Part shown: piece by piece, positions 14,590-21,836 of the stretch
Layout: each line of letters opens with the position of its first letter
Numbering within the stretch: position 1 is the stretch's first letter
NCBI GenBank assembly: GCA_947464585.1
Contig: CANHYS010000002.1
Coordinates: 1-24,139, forward strand
Direction of reading: 5' to 3'
From: Planctomycetaceae bacterium
GTDB taxonomy: Bacteria; Planctomycetota; Planctomycetia; Pirellulales; UBA1268
DNA: 24,139 bases
Notes under the pieces: generated by a model
Database searches by the model: none
Told to the model about the DNA's origin: nothing
What the model saw: only the letters and a program-made list of their open reading frames with translations
Made by a program: the position numbers and the translations under genes

Positions 14590-15880
14590 CGCCGAGCACG
14601 GGATCGTAGGCCGACAGTTCCTTGAGTTGCTCCTCATCGGTCGCGACCTGCCCGGTGTCGGTCCGCAGGATTGGGATGTTTCGGTCGCTTGTGGCCAACC
14701 GCTCAATTCGTTTACGAAGCGCCGCTGAGGCGCCCTTGCCCTCCACCGGCAATCCTGCCAGAGCGAGTTCCCGGCGGGCCGCCTCCATCTGACTCTCAAG
14801 TGCCGCAACCTTCTCGTCGCGGCGGCTCTGGTCGATGAGTACGCCAGTGCGCGAAATGCGATCCAACGCGATACTGGCCTTCAGCTGGATGTCGTGTGTG
14901 AGCGGGCCGTGCTGCTTCCACTGGGCATCGAGCCACGCCGGGGTTGCGTACCCGAAGGCCCAGCTCGCCTCAGCCTTGATGACCGGTACCTCGCTCTTCA
15001 GTCTCTCGAACAACAGCCACGTCGCTACCGGGTCCGCGGCTGCGTACCGAAGATAGTCCGTCGGGATCGTCTCAAACGGCCGACCAAGGTATCTGCCGAA
15101 GGTCCGCCTCACGGAATCGCCGCTGGCCGTCTTCAGGTCCTTCGGGAGCGCTAGCGATAGGTATTTCTGGCTGCAGTAGTCGAGCGAGCACTGGTTGCGG
15201 GCGGAGTGACCGGCCGTAGCGAGCACGAGGAGCCGGGCGAGGATCTGGGTGTCGGCCACCTTTGCAGCCTCGACGCGGGCGTAGATATCGACCGGCCAAC
15301 GCTGGCGGTCGTACGTCGCCTGTAGCACAGCCAAATCGAATGCCGCGTTGTGGAAGATGAGTGGGTTGGCGGGGTGGGCGGCAAGGAAGGCACGCATATC
15401 ATCGGCGGTGATGAACCAGCCCTGACGACCGTCAAAGGCCGTGCCGACGACCAGGACAGGAATGCGGGCCGGGCGATCTTCATCGATGACTGTCGTCTCG
15501 GTGTCGAACGCGAAACGGCCGGTGATGACACGACCAAGGGCGGGCATCCAGCGGCGGAATGGGTACTCGCCCGCGCCGAGTTCGAGCCGGAAACCTCCGG
15601 ATGGTAACGTGGTGAAGACTGGTGAAAGTGCCTGCGATGAGTCTTCACCACCGCTTCGATCATGGTTTCCAGGGTTTGTTGCAAGATGGTGAAATGGTGA
15701 AGACTCCAGGCGTTCTCCAACCACCACCGTAGAATCGCGCTCTTCAGCATCCCTGGTAGCAGTCATCTTTGAGTCATTCATGTATTCAATGTTCTGAGTC
15801 TTCACCACTTCACCATTTGATTGAATAGGGCTTGTTTTCTTGCTCCACACGATGGTGAAGACTGTTCTTTGGGTCTTCAC
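14312..15880 (-). pseudogene. Family-A DNA polymerase, exonuclease part only, 3'-truncated
   Basis: The longest frame gives 522 residues. The part that looks like protein starts around SGGFRLELGAG / MPALGRV (ATG at 15547); further upstream the frame runs through the iteron repeats, so the true start is uncertain. The DEDD 3'-5' exonuclease is clear: GRFAFDTETT (Asp126, Glu128 in the longest frame), LIFHNAAFDLAVL, and YLRYAAADPVATWLL. A helical region with HASKLHGTYLKKMSG follows, which in PolA-type enzymes leads directly into the palm motifs (GRxSSxxPNLQN, DYSQIELR, HGxxY). None of these is present. After KKMSG (about 14528) the frame runs antisense through the neighbouring membrane-protein gene. 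The polymerase domain has therefore been deleted, leaving an exonuclease fragment. Originally it would have replicated the element together with the helicase and primase upstream. Confidence 0.75.
14459..14474. repeat. Perfect 16-bp palindrome at the deletion junction
   Basis: GAATAGATATCTATTC is its own reverse complement. It lies between the last membrane-protein-like codons and the first polymerase-like codons on the opposite strand, which is where I place the deletion. Its core resembles the inverted repeat at 2411-2430. Confidence 0.45.
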
Positions 15881-15901
15881 CAGTCTTCACCACTTCACCA
15901 T
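15601..15901. repeat. Iteron-like repeat cluster, candidate replication origin
   Basis: A 20-base unit ATGGTGAAGTGGTGAAGACT recurs in both orientations. Copies: 15601-15620 (+, two changes), 15686-15705 (+, one change), 15797-15816 (-, exact) and 15882-15901 (-, exact). The half unit GGTGAAGACT or its complement also occurs alone at 15640-15649 (-), 15854-15863 (+) and, with one change, 15872-15881 (-). The unit itself is a tandem of GGTGAA. The cluster lies between the helicase stop and the recognisable polymerase, and the stretch 15780-15850 is AT-richer than its surroundings. This is the layout of an iteron origin or of a control region bound by a replication protein. No dedicated Rep gene is recognised. 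Confidence 0.7.
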
Positions 15902-15937
15902 CTGGTTCTCTGCGGCGGTCGACGTCTTCCTGGATGG

Positions 15938-17875
15938 CTACACCCACAGATCTCCCTCGTCGTCGCCCTGCCCCGCAACGTAACCATCGGAGCTCTCGGC
16001 GAGCGGCGGTTCTCCGTCGGCCGCTGCGACCGTGCTCATGGCTTCGGGCGTCGCATAACAAGCGGCAACCCCGGCGCCGTCGTCCTCACCACCGCCGCTG
16101 CCGTCGCCAATCGACGCAGGCAGCCCGCAGATCGCCAACGCATACGCGGTGCGCCGACTCCGGATAGTACGACTGACGATCATCGCGTGAACGGTCTGGT
16201 CATCGATCTCGACCTCCACGGGCAACTTGACGACCCCGCTGAGGTACTGGGTAGCCGCCGCCTTCTGCTTCTGCGGCGTGTCAGCGGATGATGGGATGAC
16301 GCCGGATGCGATTAGGTAAGGAACCCAGTCCTTCTGCTCCATCGGGTTGGCAGGTGGCCCCCGTCGCTTGAAGGTCTCATCCGCATCGCTCAAGTGGCCA
16401 TCGCTCCTCCAGACGAATTGCTGATCAGGACTGTCAATGAGCCGTTCCGCGAGAGCGATGAGCTGTTGGTGCTTGGTTGAGTGCTCGCGGACCTCCTCCC
16501 GCGAGTTCGTGAGAAAGCCAGGCAGTCCATTGAAGGTGAGCACGCTCCCGACGACGTGCCCAAACCGCCGGAATCGACAATTGGCCGGTGCGCTTGGTCG
16601 ACCGGCATCCAGCCAGCCGGTGACCATCCCTGCGAGCTCCGCGAGGATTTCAGACCGATGCTCACGGGCATAGCCAAGGAGCTCGGACTCGCTCAGGTGG
16701 TACCGATGCGTCTCCGGATCGCCCTCGTATCGCAGACGGATGTGCATGCAGCGTGACAGCATGTCGTCGCTCGGCATGCCCTCGTTGGTGGTAATGGGCC
16801 AGAGCAGATCGTTCGGCCGCCTGATCTTCCGCTGCACCTTGAACCCTCGGATAGCCACCTCCTTTGCGGTCATGTTTGCTTCGAGGATCGGGACATCGAG
16901 CGTGCCCTTGTGATTGCCGATGAACACGACGGTCCTGCCGTCATTGAGCTCACTGGCGATCTGGTTCTCGACCTCCCGCGCACCGCCGTCGATCGCGGTG
17001 GGGGACGCCAGCGCGTTGTCCTTGAGAATGGCGAGAATCTGCGCCGCCACCGTCTTTCCAATGGCAGGCTGGTTTCCCCAGAACATGACCCCAGGATGGC
17101 CGTCGTCCACCAGCATCGGCATCAACGGGATCATGAGAGCTGCCCCGACGAAATTGATGAGGTCAATCGGAGAGGCCCAGTGGAACCCCTCAACACACTG
17201 CCGCAGTTGCGGGGGTAGCCGGTTGAGAACATCAGGAATCGACTGAGGCGGGCCCTCCCAGGTACCGTGGCGCTCTGGCTCGGATGGCTCGAAGTCCTCC
17301 CCGCACACAAGGATCCGCTGCACCGCGTGGTAGCCAATGCCAAGCCACTGGAAGTCGGCGTCGAACACCGGATGGTTAACTATGTAGCGGGCCTCGGGCA
17401 ACGCGTTGAAAAAACCGTCAAACGACACAGCTTGCTGGAGCACGCCTGGGGGCACGGCAAACTGCAGTTCGATCTCCACAGGCTGGTCGGGCCGCGCGCC
17501 CTTGCCTGTCGGGTTGGCTTTCCGCTCGCGGCACATGATCAGATTGCGGACCATGGCCGTCGCCGTCTTCGTGATCTCGCCGTCGATCGCGATCGTCGTT
17601 GGGACGCTCGTGCTGCCCGCCTGGCTCGCGTCCGAGAGGAATACGACCACGTTTCCTTGCCGGAACACGCGGTCACTGTCCCGCAGGGCATCCATGATCC
17701 GCTGGAGCGTCTCGGTCGCGTCGCCGATGAACTGGCCCGACGCCGTCACCTGCGAGAGCATGAGCGGGCGACTGCGACCGCGGCCGAGCATGCTGATCGC
17801 GGCACGCGATCTCCGGAGATCAACATGGATCCAGTTGTGGGAACCGCGGCTGTTGAACTCAGCAAAACTAACCAT
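15938..17875 (-). CDS. D5-type / SF3-like replicative helicase
   Basis: 645 residues from MVSFAEFNSRGSHNW at 17875. I chose this start because AAGGAG lies 8 bases upstream and it overlaps the primase stop by 8 bases; the longer frame to 18037 is antisense-like Arg/Ser sequence. Visible motifs are Walker A GNQPAIGKT, a Walker-B-like strand RTVVFIGN, a sensor-1-type strand PITTNE and LSRCMHIRL with a candidate arginine finger. These fit the AAA+ helicases of phages, plasmids and integrated elements that work with a primase. The N-terminal 250 residues contain strands of unknown function (QGNVVVFLSD, TTIAIDGEITK). The C-terminal 150 residues include DWVPYLIASGVIPSS and an acidic, Gly-rich tail. 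Its job would be to unwind the element's origin, in the cytoplasm, next to the iterons just downstream. Confidence 0.75.
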   Translation of the reverse strand: MVSFAEFNSRGSHNWIHVDLRRSRAAISMLGRGRSRPLMLSQVTASGQFIGDATETLQRIMDALRDSDRVFRQGNVVVFLSDASQAGSTSVPTTIAIDGEITKTATAMVRNLIMCRERKANPTGKGARPDQPVEIELQFAVPPGVLQQAVSFDGFFNALPEARYIVNHPVFDADFQWLGIGYHAVQRILVCGEDFEPSEPERHGTWEGPPQSIPDVLNRLPPQLRQCVEGFHWASPIDLINFVGAALMIPLMPMLVDDGHPGVMFWGNQPAIGKTVAAQILAILKDNALASPTAIDGGAREVENQIASELNDGRTVVFIGNHKGTLDVPILEANMTAKEVAIRGFKVQRKIRRPNDLLWPITTNEGMPSDDMLSRCMHIRLRYEGDPETHRYHLSESELLGYAREHRSEILAELAGMVTGWLDAGRPSAPANCRFRRFGHVVGSVLTFNGLPGFLTNSREEVREHSTKHQQLIALAERLIDSPDQQFVWRSDGHLSDADETFKRRGPPANPMEQKDWVPYLIASGVIPSSADTPQKQKAAATQYLSGVVKLPVEVEIDDQTVHAMIVSRTIRSRRTAYALAICGLPASIGDGSGGGEDDGAGVAACYATPEAMSTVAAADGEPPLAESSDGYVAGQGDDEGDLWV

Positions 17876-18797
17876 GACCTGACTCCTTTCGACTGTCCAG
17901 GTATTCCGGCGAGAAGAAGCGATAGACGAGGGCGGCCGCGTCGATGCGTCCGCACTCGTAGCACCGACACTGCCAGTCACCAGCGACGCCGAGCGACGCC
18001 TTGGCACACAGCGGGCACGGCGACGTCCGTTCGCCACCGAAGAACAAACGCATCCACAGTCGGGCGGGCTGCTCGACGACGCGGTGGCCCAGTTCGAGCA
18101 CCTCCTCGCGACTCACCGCCTGCCCCTCGCGCAGCAAGCGCACCTCGCGCGGCGGGTCGTATTTGGTGTTCAATGCCCCTATCGGCCTCGTCATCGCGAT
18201 GATGCCGTTGAGGCTCGGGTCGCACGGTAGCACGTTGCGTACTCCGCGGGCGACTCCATCCCACTCGCGGACGTCCTTCGCGTCGCAGATGATTGGCGAG
18301 TCGAGCCAGAGACAGACGTGCAAGCCACCCCCGGTATCCCGCACCTCCGCCTTGGAAAGCACACGGTCGCGGTCGAGCCAGTGCCGGACGTGCTGCGTGT
18401 AGAGGGCGGTGGGTGACTCCACGCATTCCTTACCGATCACCGCCGGATCCAGGAGCTTGCAGTCGATGTCCGTAATAAATCCGTGGATCGCGGAGATTTG
18501 CTCGACCGAGCGGGCGATGTCGCAAGCAGGACCACGATCCCGGCCGTTATAAGTGGCCTCCCGCTCGTCGCAGTCGTCAGAAGCGGGACTGCGGGAGTCT
18601 GCCTCCACGACAGATGTCATGTCAGCCGAGGGCTCTAGTGCCCTGCCATTGTCTCCGCTGATACATCGCCGACCGTCGATGTCGTTCACCTCTTCTCCTT
18701 GGGAGTTGGTCACATGTGCTGGGGCCTTTCTCCCTTGATTTGACTTCGTTCGGCGCGGCTGCTTTCCGTGTGGCATTCCTGTTGATCGTGATGGCAT
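17868..18797 (-). CDS. Primase-like protein with C-terminal zinc ribbon
   Basis: 309 residues from the ATG at 18797, which has GAGGAG 7 bases upstream; an in-frame ATG at 18908 lacks such a site. The N-terminal 100 residues are polar and probably disordered. The middle has ITDIDCKLLDP (an acidic pair on a strand, as in archaeo-eukaryotic primases), EVRDTGGGLHVCLWLDSPI (Gly-rich turn with a His, the second primase motif) and IGALNTKYDPPREVRLLREG (a Lys/Arg-containing third motif). These are consistent with a prim-pol fold, although the catalytic assignment is by eye. The C-terminus has CPLC and CRCYECG, four cysteines suited to a zinc ribbon. It overlaps the helicase start by 8 bases, so the two are translationally coupled and probably act as one priming and unwinding unit. 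Confidence 0.65.
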   Translation of the reverse strand: MPSRSTGMPHGKQPRRTKSNQGRKAPAHVTNSQGEEVNDIDGRRCISGDNGRALEPSADMTSVVEADSRSPASDDCDEREATYNGRDRGPACDIARSVEQISAIHGFITDIDCKLLDPAVIGKECVESPTALYTQHVRHWLDRDRVLSKAEVRDTGGGLHVCLWLDSPIICDAKDVREWDGVARGVRNVLPCDPSLNGIIAMTRPIGALNTKYDPPREVRLLREGQAVSREEVLELGHRVVEQPARLWMRLFFGGERTSPCPLCAKASLGVAGDWQCRCYECGRIDAAALVYRFFSPEYLDSRKESGHG

Positions 18798-18907
18798 CGT
18801 GATGCTCCTCGTGTAGTCGTCGGCATCGCCTCCGCAATGCTCGTGATCAAGGCTACGCGTGTCAGTGCGTGCGGGATATGGCCGAGAGGCGTCAAGCCCC
18901 AGATCCA

Positions 18908-18947
18908 CTCCGTTGCGGAGCGGAGACGTCTCCGTTCCATAACGGAG
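18908..18947. promoter_or_regulatory. Three packed palindromes, candidate operator
   Basis: In 40 bp there are CTCCG-ttg-CGGAG (18908-18920), CGGAGACGTCTCCG (18921-18934, perfect) and CTCCGTT-ccat-AACGGAG (18930-18947, perfect arms). They share the CTCCGTT/CGGAG half-site. They lie in the 271-bp divergent region between the primase operon (minus) and the 19069 gene (plus), so a repressor bound here could control both. The HTH protein at 19651 or the 19069 product are candidate binders. Confidence 0.55.
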
Positions 18948-19004
18948 TGCTTGTGTAGACCCCAGCGAACCTCATGCACCTCGCGGCGCGTACCATGCCG
19001 TGAC

Positions 19005-19064
19005 TGCGACCACTTCGGTCGCACATTCGCGTTCACGCCAACGCCGGAGATTCCGGCAAGGAGG
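19005..19064 (+). promoter_or_regulatory. Leader of the 19069 gene: two hairpins and a strong RBS
   Basis: TGCGACC-acttc-GGTCGCA (19005-19023) and GCCGGA-gat-TCCGGC (19043-19056, arms approximate) are short inverted repeats. They are followed at once by AAGGAGG (19058-19064), 4 bases before the ATG. The second hairpin ends close to the ribosome-binding site and could affect initiation; it may also be an operator. Confidence 0.4.
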
Positions 19065-19068
19065 TTTC

Positions 19069-19533
19069 ATGCGTGACGAAATGATGGATTTGCTCAGTCC
19101 CAGGGGCCGCTCGGGCTGCTCTACCAAGGCCGTGGAAATGCCCGAGGAAATTCGTTGCCGACATCACGTCGACAGCCAGGAGTGTCTCAACAGGCTCGCT
19201 CGCCATGGCGTCATGCACTTCGGTGCTGCCTGCCTCGTTCGGAACACGCGGGCCACCAGTGTGTTCGTGACCGTACCTGTGCTGCGACACGGGGTACTGA
19301 TGCCCCACCCTCTTCCGAAAGACGTGGAGGAAGTAATGAAAGAGGTTGCCCGCATCCTCGCGGAAACCACGAGTCTCTCCTTCGTGGGCAAAGTCTCAGC
19401 CGACGACGGCCTGTTGTTCGAGGCGGAGATGGCCATCACGCTTTCTGAGGGCACGCCGTTGCTGGAAAGCATGGTGCGTGTCACGAGCGGCGAATACGCA
19501 GCGGTATCAGCCTGCGAGTACGGGCTGACGTGA
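19069..19533 (+). CDS. Element-borne protein of unknown function
   Basis: 154 residues, starting MRDEMMDLLSPRG after a strong AAGGAGG. A longer frame back to 19000 would run through the leader hairpins and is less likely. I recognise no family. The sequence has a helical N-terminus, a mixed central part (HGVMHFGAACLVRN, TSVFVTVPVLRHGV), a helix DVEEVMKEVARILAE and a C-terminal beta-rich half (SFVGKVSADDGLLFEAEMAITLS, MVRVTSGEYAAVS). No signal peptide or membrane segment. It is transcribed away from the primase operon across the triple palindrome, towards the HTH and integrase genes. This position suggests a control or lysogeny-type gene, but that is only inference from the location. Confidence 0.55.
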   Translation: MRDEMMDLLSPRGRSGCSTKAVEMPEEIRCRHHVDSQECLNRLARHGVMHFGAACLVRNTRATSVFVTVPVLRHGVLMPHPLPKDVEEVMKEVARILAETTSLSFVGKVSADDGLLFEAEMAITLSEGTPLLESMVRVTSGEYAAVSACEYGLT

Positions 19534-19543
19534 CCACAAGCAG

Positions 19544-19582
19544 CCCTCGCCACGGCGTCGCCCCTTGGTCGCCGTGCGAGGG
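19544..19582 (+). terminator. Strong hairpin after the 19069 gene
   Basis: CCCTCGC-(C)-ACGGCG pairs with CGCCGTGCGAGGG, a 13-bp stem with one bulge and a loop of about 12 bases, starting 11 bases after the stop codon. No T run follows, so it may be a transcript-stabilising hairpin or a weak terminator. Confidence 0.45.
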
Positions 19583-19650
19583 GCAGCCACCCCTTCCACT
19601 TATTCAGATCAATACCTCTACATCCCCCAACCGCCGGAGACCAATGACCT

Positions 19651-20058
19651 ATGATTCGAATCAGCAATATGCCCGCTGATGACGTCAGCGTGCCACACAG
19701 CAGTCCTCAGGAGACGCCCGTAACCCCACCGCATCGTCCCACTCGCAAGCCACGAGGTATCCCGGCAGTTCCCGCACGGACCAGCGAGCAGTCGGCTTTT
19801 CTCAACCCCGCCGAGGTTGCCGCAATGTGGGGCATTTCCCACGACAAGGTGCTTGAGTTCATCAAGACCGGCGAACTCGAGGCCTTCAACGTGGCATCAA
19901 AGAAATCACGGCGGCCACAGTTCAAGATCCCGCTCGCCGCCCTGCACGCTTTCCAGGAGCGGCGCTCCGGCCGCGACCCCGCCCGCGCACTTCCCCAGCC
20001 CGCTGCTCGCCGCGCTCCGCGGAAGTCCTCGACGCCGACCGTCCGCGAGTACTTCTGA
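19651..20058 (+). CDS. Helix-turn-helix / excisionase-like protein
   Basis: 135 residues. Residues 1-48 are polar and Pro-rich. Residues 49-105 resemble MerR-type or excisionase-type HTH domains: FLNPAEVAAMWGISHDKVLEFIKTG is the helix-turn-helix with the conserved PxEVA and the Ile-Ser turn, followed by ELEAFNVASKKSRRPQFKIP, the wing, and LAALHAFQERR. The C-terminal tail is basic and Pro-rich. Proteins of this type sit next to tyrosine integrases and control excision or transcription. A GGAGA lies 10 bases before the ATG. Its 3' end overlaps the integrase 3' end on the other strand by 137 bp, which is unusual and makes one of the two C-termini suspect. Confidence 0.7.
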   Translation: MIRISNMPADDVSVPHSSPQETPVTPPHRPTRKPRGIPAVPARTSEQSAFLNPAEVAAMWGISHDKVLEFIKTGELEAFNVASKKSRRPQFKIPLAALHAFQERRSGRDPARALPQPAARRAPRKSSTPTVREYF

Positions 20059-21406
20059 CATCCTTCTTCACGGCGCCCCCCCGGCATAAGTGACCGAAGA
20101 GCCACGTGTGCACGTGGTCGGTCACCTGCCGCAATGCACTCTCGGCAACGTGCTGCCGATAGACCGCCCCCATATCCGAGGTGGCGGGCACATGCCCCAT
20201 GATGTGGTCAACAGCCACCTGATTGCCGGTCTCCGCGCCGATGGTCTCGAATGATCGTCGCAGGCCATAGAAGCCAAGCCCCTTAAGAGCGACACCGGCT
20301 TTTCTCATCGCCTTCTGGATCGCATCGGCAACCACATCGTGCAGGACGACGTGGGGCTTGCCGTTACGCGAGGAATGATATTCCTCGCGCGTATATGGCT
20401 GTCCCATCCGTGTCGCGAACAACAGTCCCTTGGCCGCTGCGGTTCGCGGCCGCCGATGTCGTCCCATGTCCTGAACGGCACCGCGAATCGCGTCCACTGT
20501 CTCAGGCCACAAGGGGCATCGCCTCGCTACGCCGGTCTTGACCCGCGCATAATCGAGCCAGCCTCGCTCCAAGTCAACGCAACTCGTCGGGAGGTTTCCG
20601 ATGTCGGTATTTCCCAGACCACAGTTAATGCCCAGCAGCACCATCGCCCGCAGCACTGGCGGCGCTACATCGAGGACGCGACGAATCTCGGAGGCGTGGA
20701 AGTACATCCGGCCCGCCTCCGCCCTCGCGCGGCGCAGCAAACGTTTTTCAGGCCGCTTAAACTCATCGCCAAAACGAACCGGCTTGTCGATGAGCTCTTT
20801 GTCGTAGGCGAATTTGAAAATGCTGCAGGCTGTGCCGACACGATTACCCAGCGTCGTAGCGTTCGCACCGCGGGATAAAAACTCCCGGTACCCTGCCAAG
20901 TCATCCCGCGTGATGGATGAGACGGAACGCCCCTTGCCAAAAAAGGTGACGAACAGCTCACAGTCTCGGTGGTATTCCACGAACGTTGCCGCTTTGATGT
21001 CGCCGTTTTCCCGCTTTCGATCCTTCGCTGAGAGAAATTCGTTGGCGAGTTCGGCGACCGTAGTTTCATCTGTGCGTTCAACCCGCGTTGCCTTCCCTGA
21101 ATGCAGATCCCGGCAGTGTTCGTGGTATCTCTTCAGTGCGGCATCAGGATCGTCAACCTTCCCAAAATAGAAGATCTTGCCGCGGATCTTCTTGCAGAAC
21201 TGGCCCGATCTGTGGGGCGTCAGCGGGAAACTCTTGTAGGGCTTCCCGGCAGGCTTGTTGCCCACTGACTTGGCCACCGCACTGGGTCTTCCACGGGGAC
21301 GGCGCGGAGGTGATACTTGGTCCGGCATGGGTGTGGCTACAGCTGCTGCATCGACCGGGAAAAATACTGCTTTTTCTCGCCCTGCATCCGTGTGTCTGGC
21401 GATCAT
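19922..21406 (-). CDS. Tyrosine recombinase (integrase), divergent
   Basis: 494 residues from MIARHTDAGREK at 21406, with GAGG 11 bases upstream; the frame continues to 21592 but only by reading antisense through the tRNA gene. A basic N-terminal arm is followed by a core-binding domain (TVAELANEFLSAKDRK, SSITRDDLAGYREFL, LGNRVGTACSIFKFAYD). The catalytic domain has K in VKTG, the second Arg in FYGLRRSFETIG (the usual His of HxxR is Tyr), HIMGH and the Tyr in DMGAVYRQHV. The first Arg box reads INCGLGNTDIGNLP, with no Arg where tgxRxxEL is normally found. Planctomycete integrases of this kind are, as I recall, often NCG-GN-D at this point. After TWLFGHLC an Arg/Gly-rich tail of about 50 residues overlaps the HTH gene and may come from a lost stop or a frameshift at a run of seven Cs (near 20080). 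It would integrate the element, probably at the adjacent tRNA-Arg. Confidence 0.85.
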   Translation of the reverse strand: MIARHTDAGREKAVFFPVDAAAVATPMPDQVSPPRRPRGRPSAVAKSVGNKPAGKPYKSFPLTPHRSGQFCKKIRGKIFYFGKVDDPDAALKRYHEHCRDLHSGKATRVERTDETTVAELANEFLSAKDRKRENGDIKAATFVEYHRDCELFVTFFGKGRSVSSITRDDLAGYREFLSRGANATTLGNRVGTACSIFKFAYDKELIDKPVRFGDEFKRPEKRLLRRARAEAGRMYFHASEIRRVLDVAPPVLRAMVLLGINCGLGNTDIGNLPTSCVDLERGWLDYARVKTGVARRCPLWPETVDAIRGAVQDMGRHRRPRTAAAKGLLFATRMGQPYTREEYHSSRNGKPHVVLHDVVADAIQKAMRKAGVALKGLGFYGLRRSFETIGAETGNQVAVDHIMGHVPATSDMGAVYRQHVAESALRQVTDHVHTWLFGHLCRGGAVKKDVRSTRGRSASRTSAERGEQRAGEVRGRGRGRSAAPGKRAGRRAGS

Positions 21407-21505
21407 CAGAAGATCCTCAAAAATGCCTCGCGGTTGTAGTTGTGGTTGTAGTCGAAAATCATCCAGTAGACAAGAAGTTCGAAAAAGCCTATAAAACAAG
21501 CACAC

Positions 21506-21579
21506 GCGCCCGTAGCTCAGGTGGATAGAGCATGGGATTTCTAATCCCAGGGTCGCTGGTTCGAGTCCAGCCGGGCGTA
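21506..21579 (+). tRNA. tRNA-Arg(UCU)
   Basis: A full cloverleaf can be drawn. The acceptor is GCGCCCG with CGGGCGU (first pair G-U), the D arm GCTC/GAGC, the anticodon stem TGGGA/TCCCA with loop TTTCTAA (anticodon TCT), and the T arm GCTGG-TTCGAGT-CCAGC, with discriminator A. No CCA is encoded. Its 3' 26 bases are repeated at 21641-21666. Confidence 0.93.
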
Positions 21580-21640
21580 CTTGATTGGGCATCCAGTGGC
21601 GGAGCGGGGCCGAAGGGATCGCGACGCCGACAAGCCAGCC

Positions 21641-21666
21641 CGCTGGTTCGAGTCCAGCCGGGCGTA
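21641..21666 (+). repeat. Duplicate of the tRNA-Arg 3' end, att-like
   Basis: Exact 26-base repeat of 21554-21579, covering the T arm and the 3' acceptor strand, with 61 bp between copies. Such a copy is what integration into a tRNA 3' end leaves at the far end of an element (attR-like). Upstream of it there is no recognisable second tRNA body. Confidence 0.7.
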
Positions 21667-21770
21667 TTTGTTTTCGAGGGGTTCACTGCCACGCCTGCCA
21701 GGCGTGAGCCTGGCGGGGTTTCCACCTCGCATCGCCGCGTCGGTCGTGTCGGAATCCAAGCACCCAAATG

Positions 21771-21809
21771 ACAACGGGCCGGGCACCTTGCGATGCCCAG
21801 CCCGGTTGT
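21771..21809 (-). terminator. Hairpin downstream of the PEP-CTERM gene
   Basis: ACAAC-GGGC-C-GGGC pairs with GCCC-A-GCCC-G-GTTGT around a loop of about 10 bases. One mismatch and one bulge interrupt the stem. It lies 28 bases after the stop of the minus-strand gene and 100 bases beyond the att-like repeat, so it could serve either direction. T content after the stem is low. Confidence 0.5.
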
Positions 21810-21836
21810 GAATCGTCACTGGATCGACCCGTTCGT

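Larger units (their letters stand above)
13661..21406. mobile_element. Remnant of an integrated plasmid/phage-like replicon
   Basis: The set of genes here (tyrosine integrase, HTH/excisionase-like protein, zinc-ribbon primase, D5-type helicase, family-A DNA polymerase, small membrane proteins) plus iteron-like repeats is a self-replicating mobile element, not chromosomal housekeeping. The right side abuts a tRNA-Arg gene with a duplicated 3' end. The left boundary is not visible and the coordinates given are only those of the outermost genes I would assign. No capsid, terminase, relaxase or secretion genes are present, and an internal deletion near 14.5 kb is likely, so the element is probably defective. 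Confidence 0.6.

Noticed and set aside
15608..15901. CRISPR array
   Set aside because: The repeats are inverted as well as direct, unevenly spaced and overlap a coding frame; no cas gene is present. Iterons fit better.
21407..21592. N-terminal extension of the integrase beginning RPAGLEPATLGLEIP
   Set aside because: This is the reverse translation of the tRNA-Arg gene, a familiar annotation artefact; the tRNA folds perfectly.
21593..21666. A second, decayed tRNA ending at the duplicated 26 bases
   Set aside because: The 48 bases upstream of the repeat cannot form acceptor, D or anticodon arms and do not resemble the intact tRNA, so only the 3' end is duplicated.
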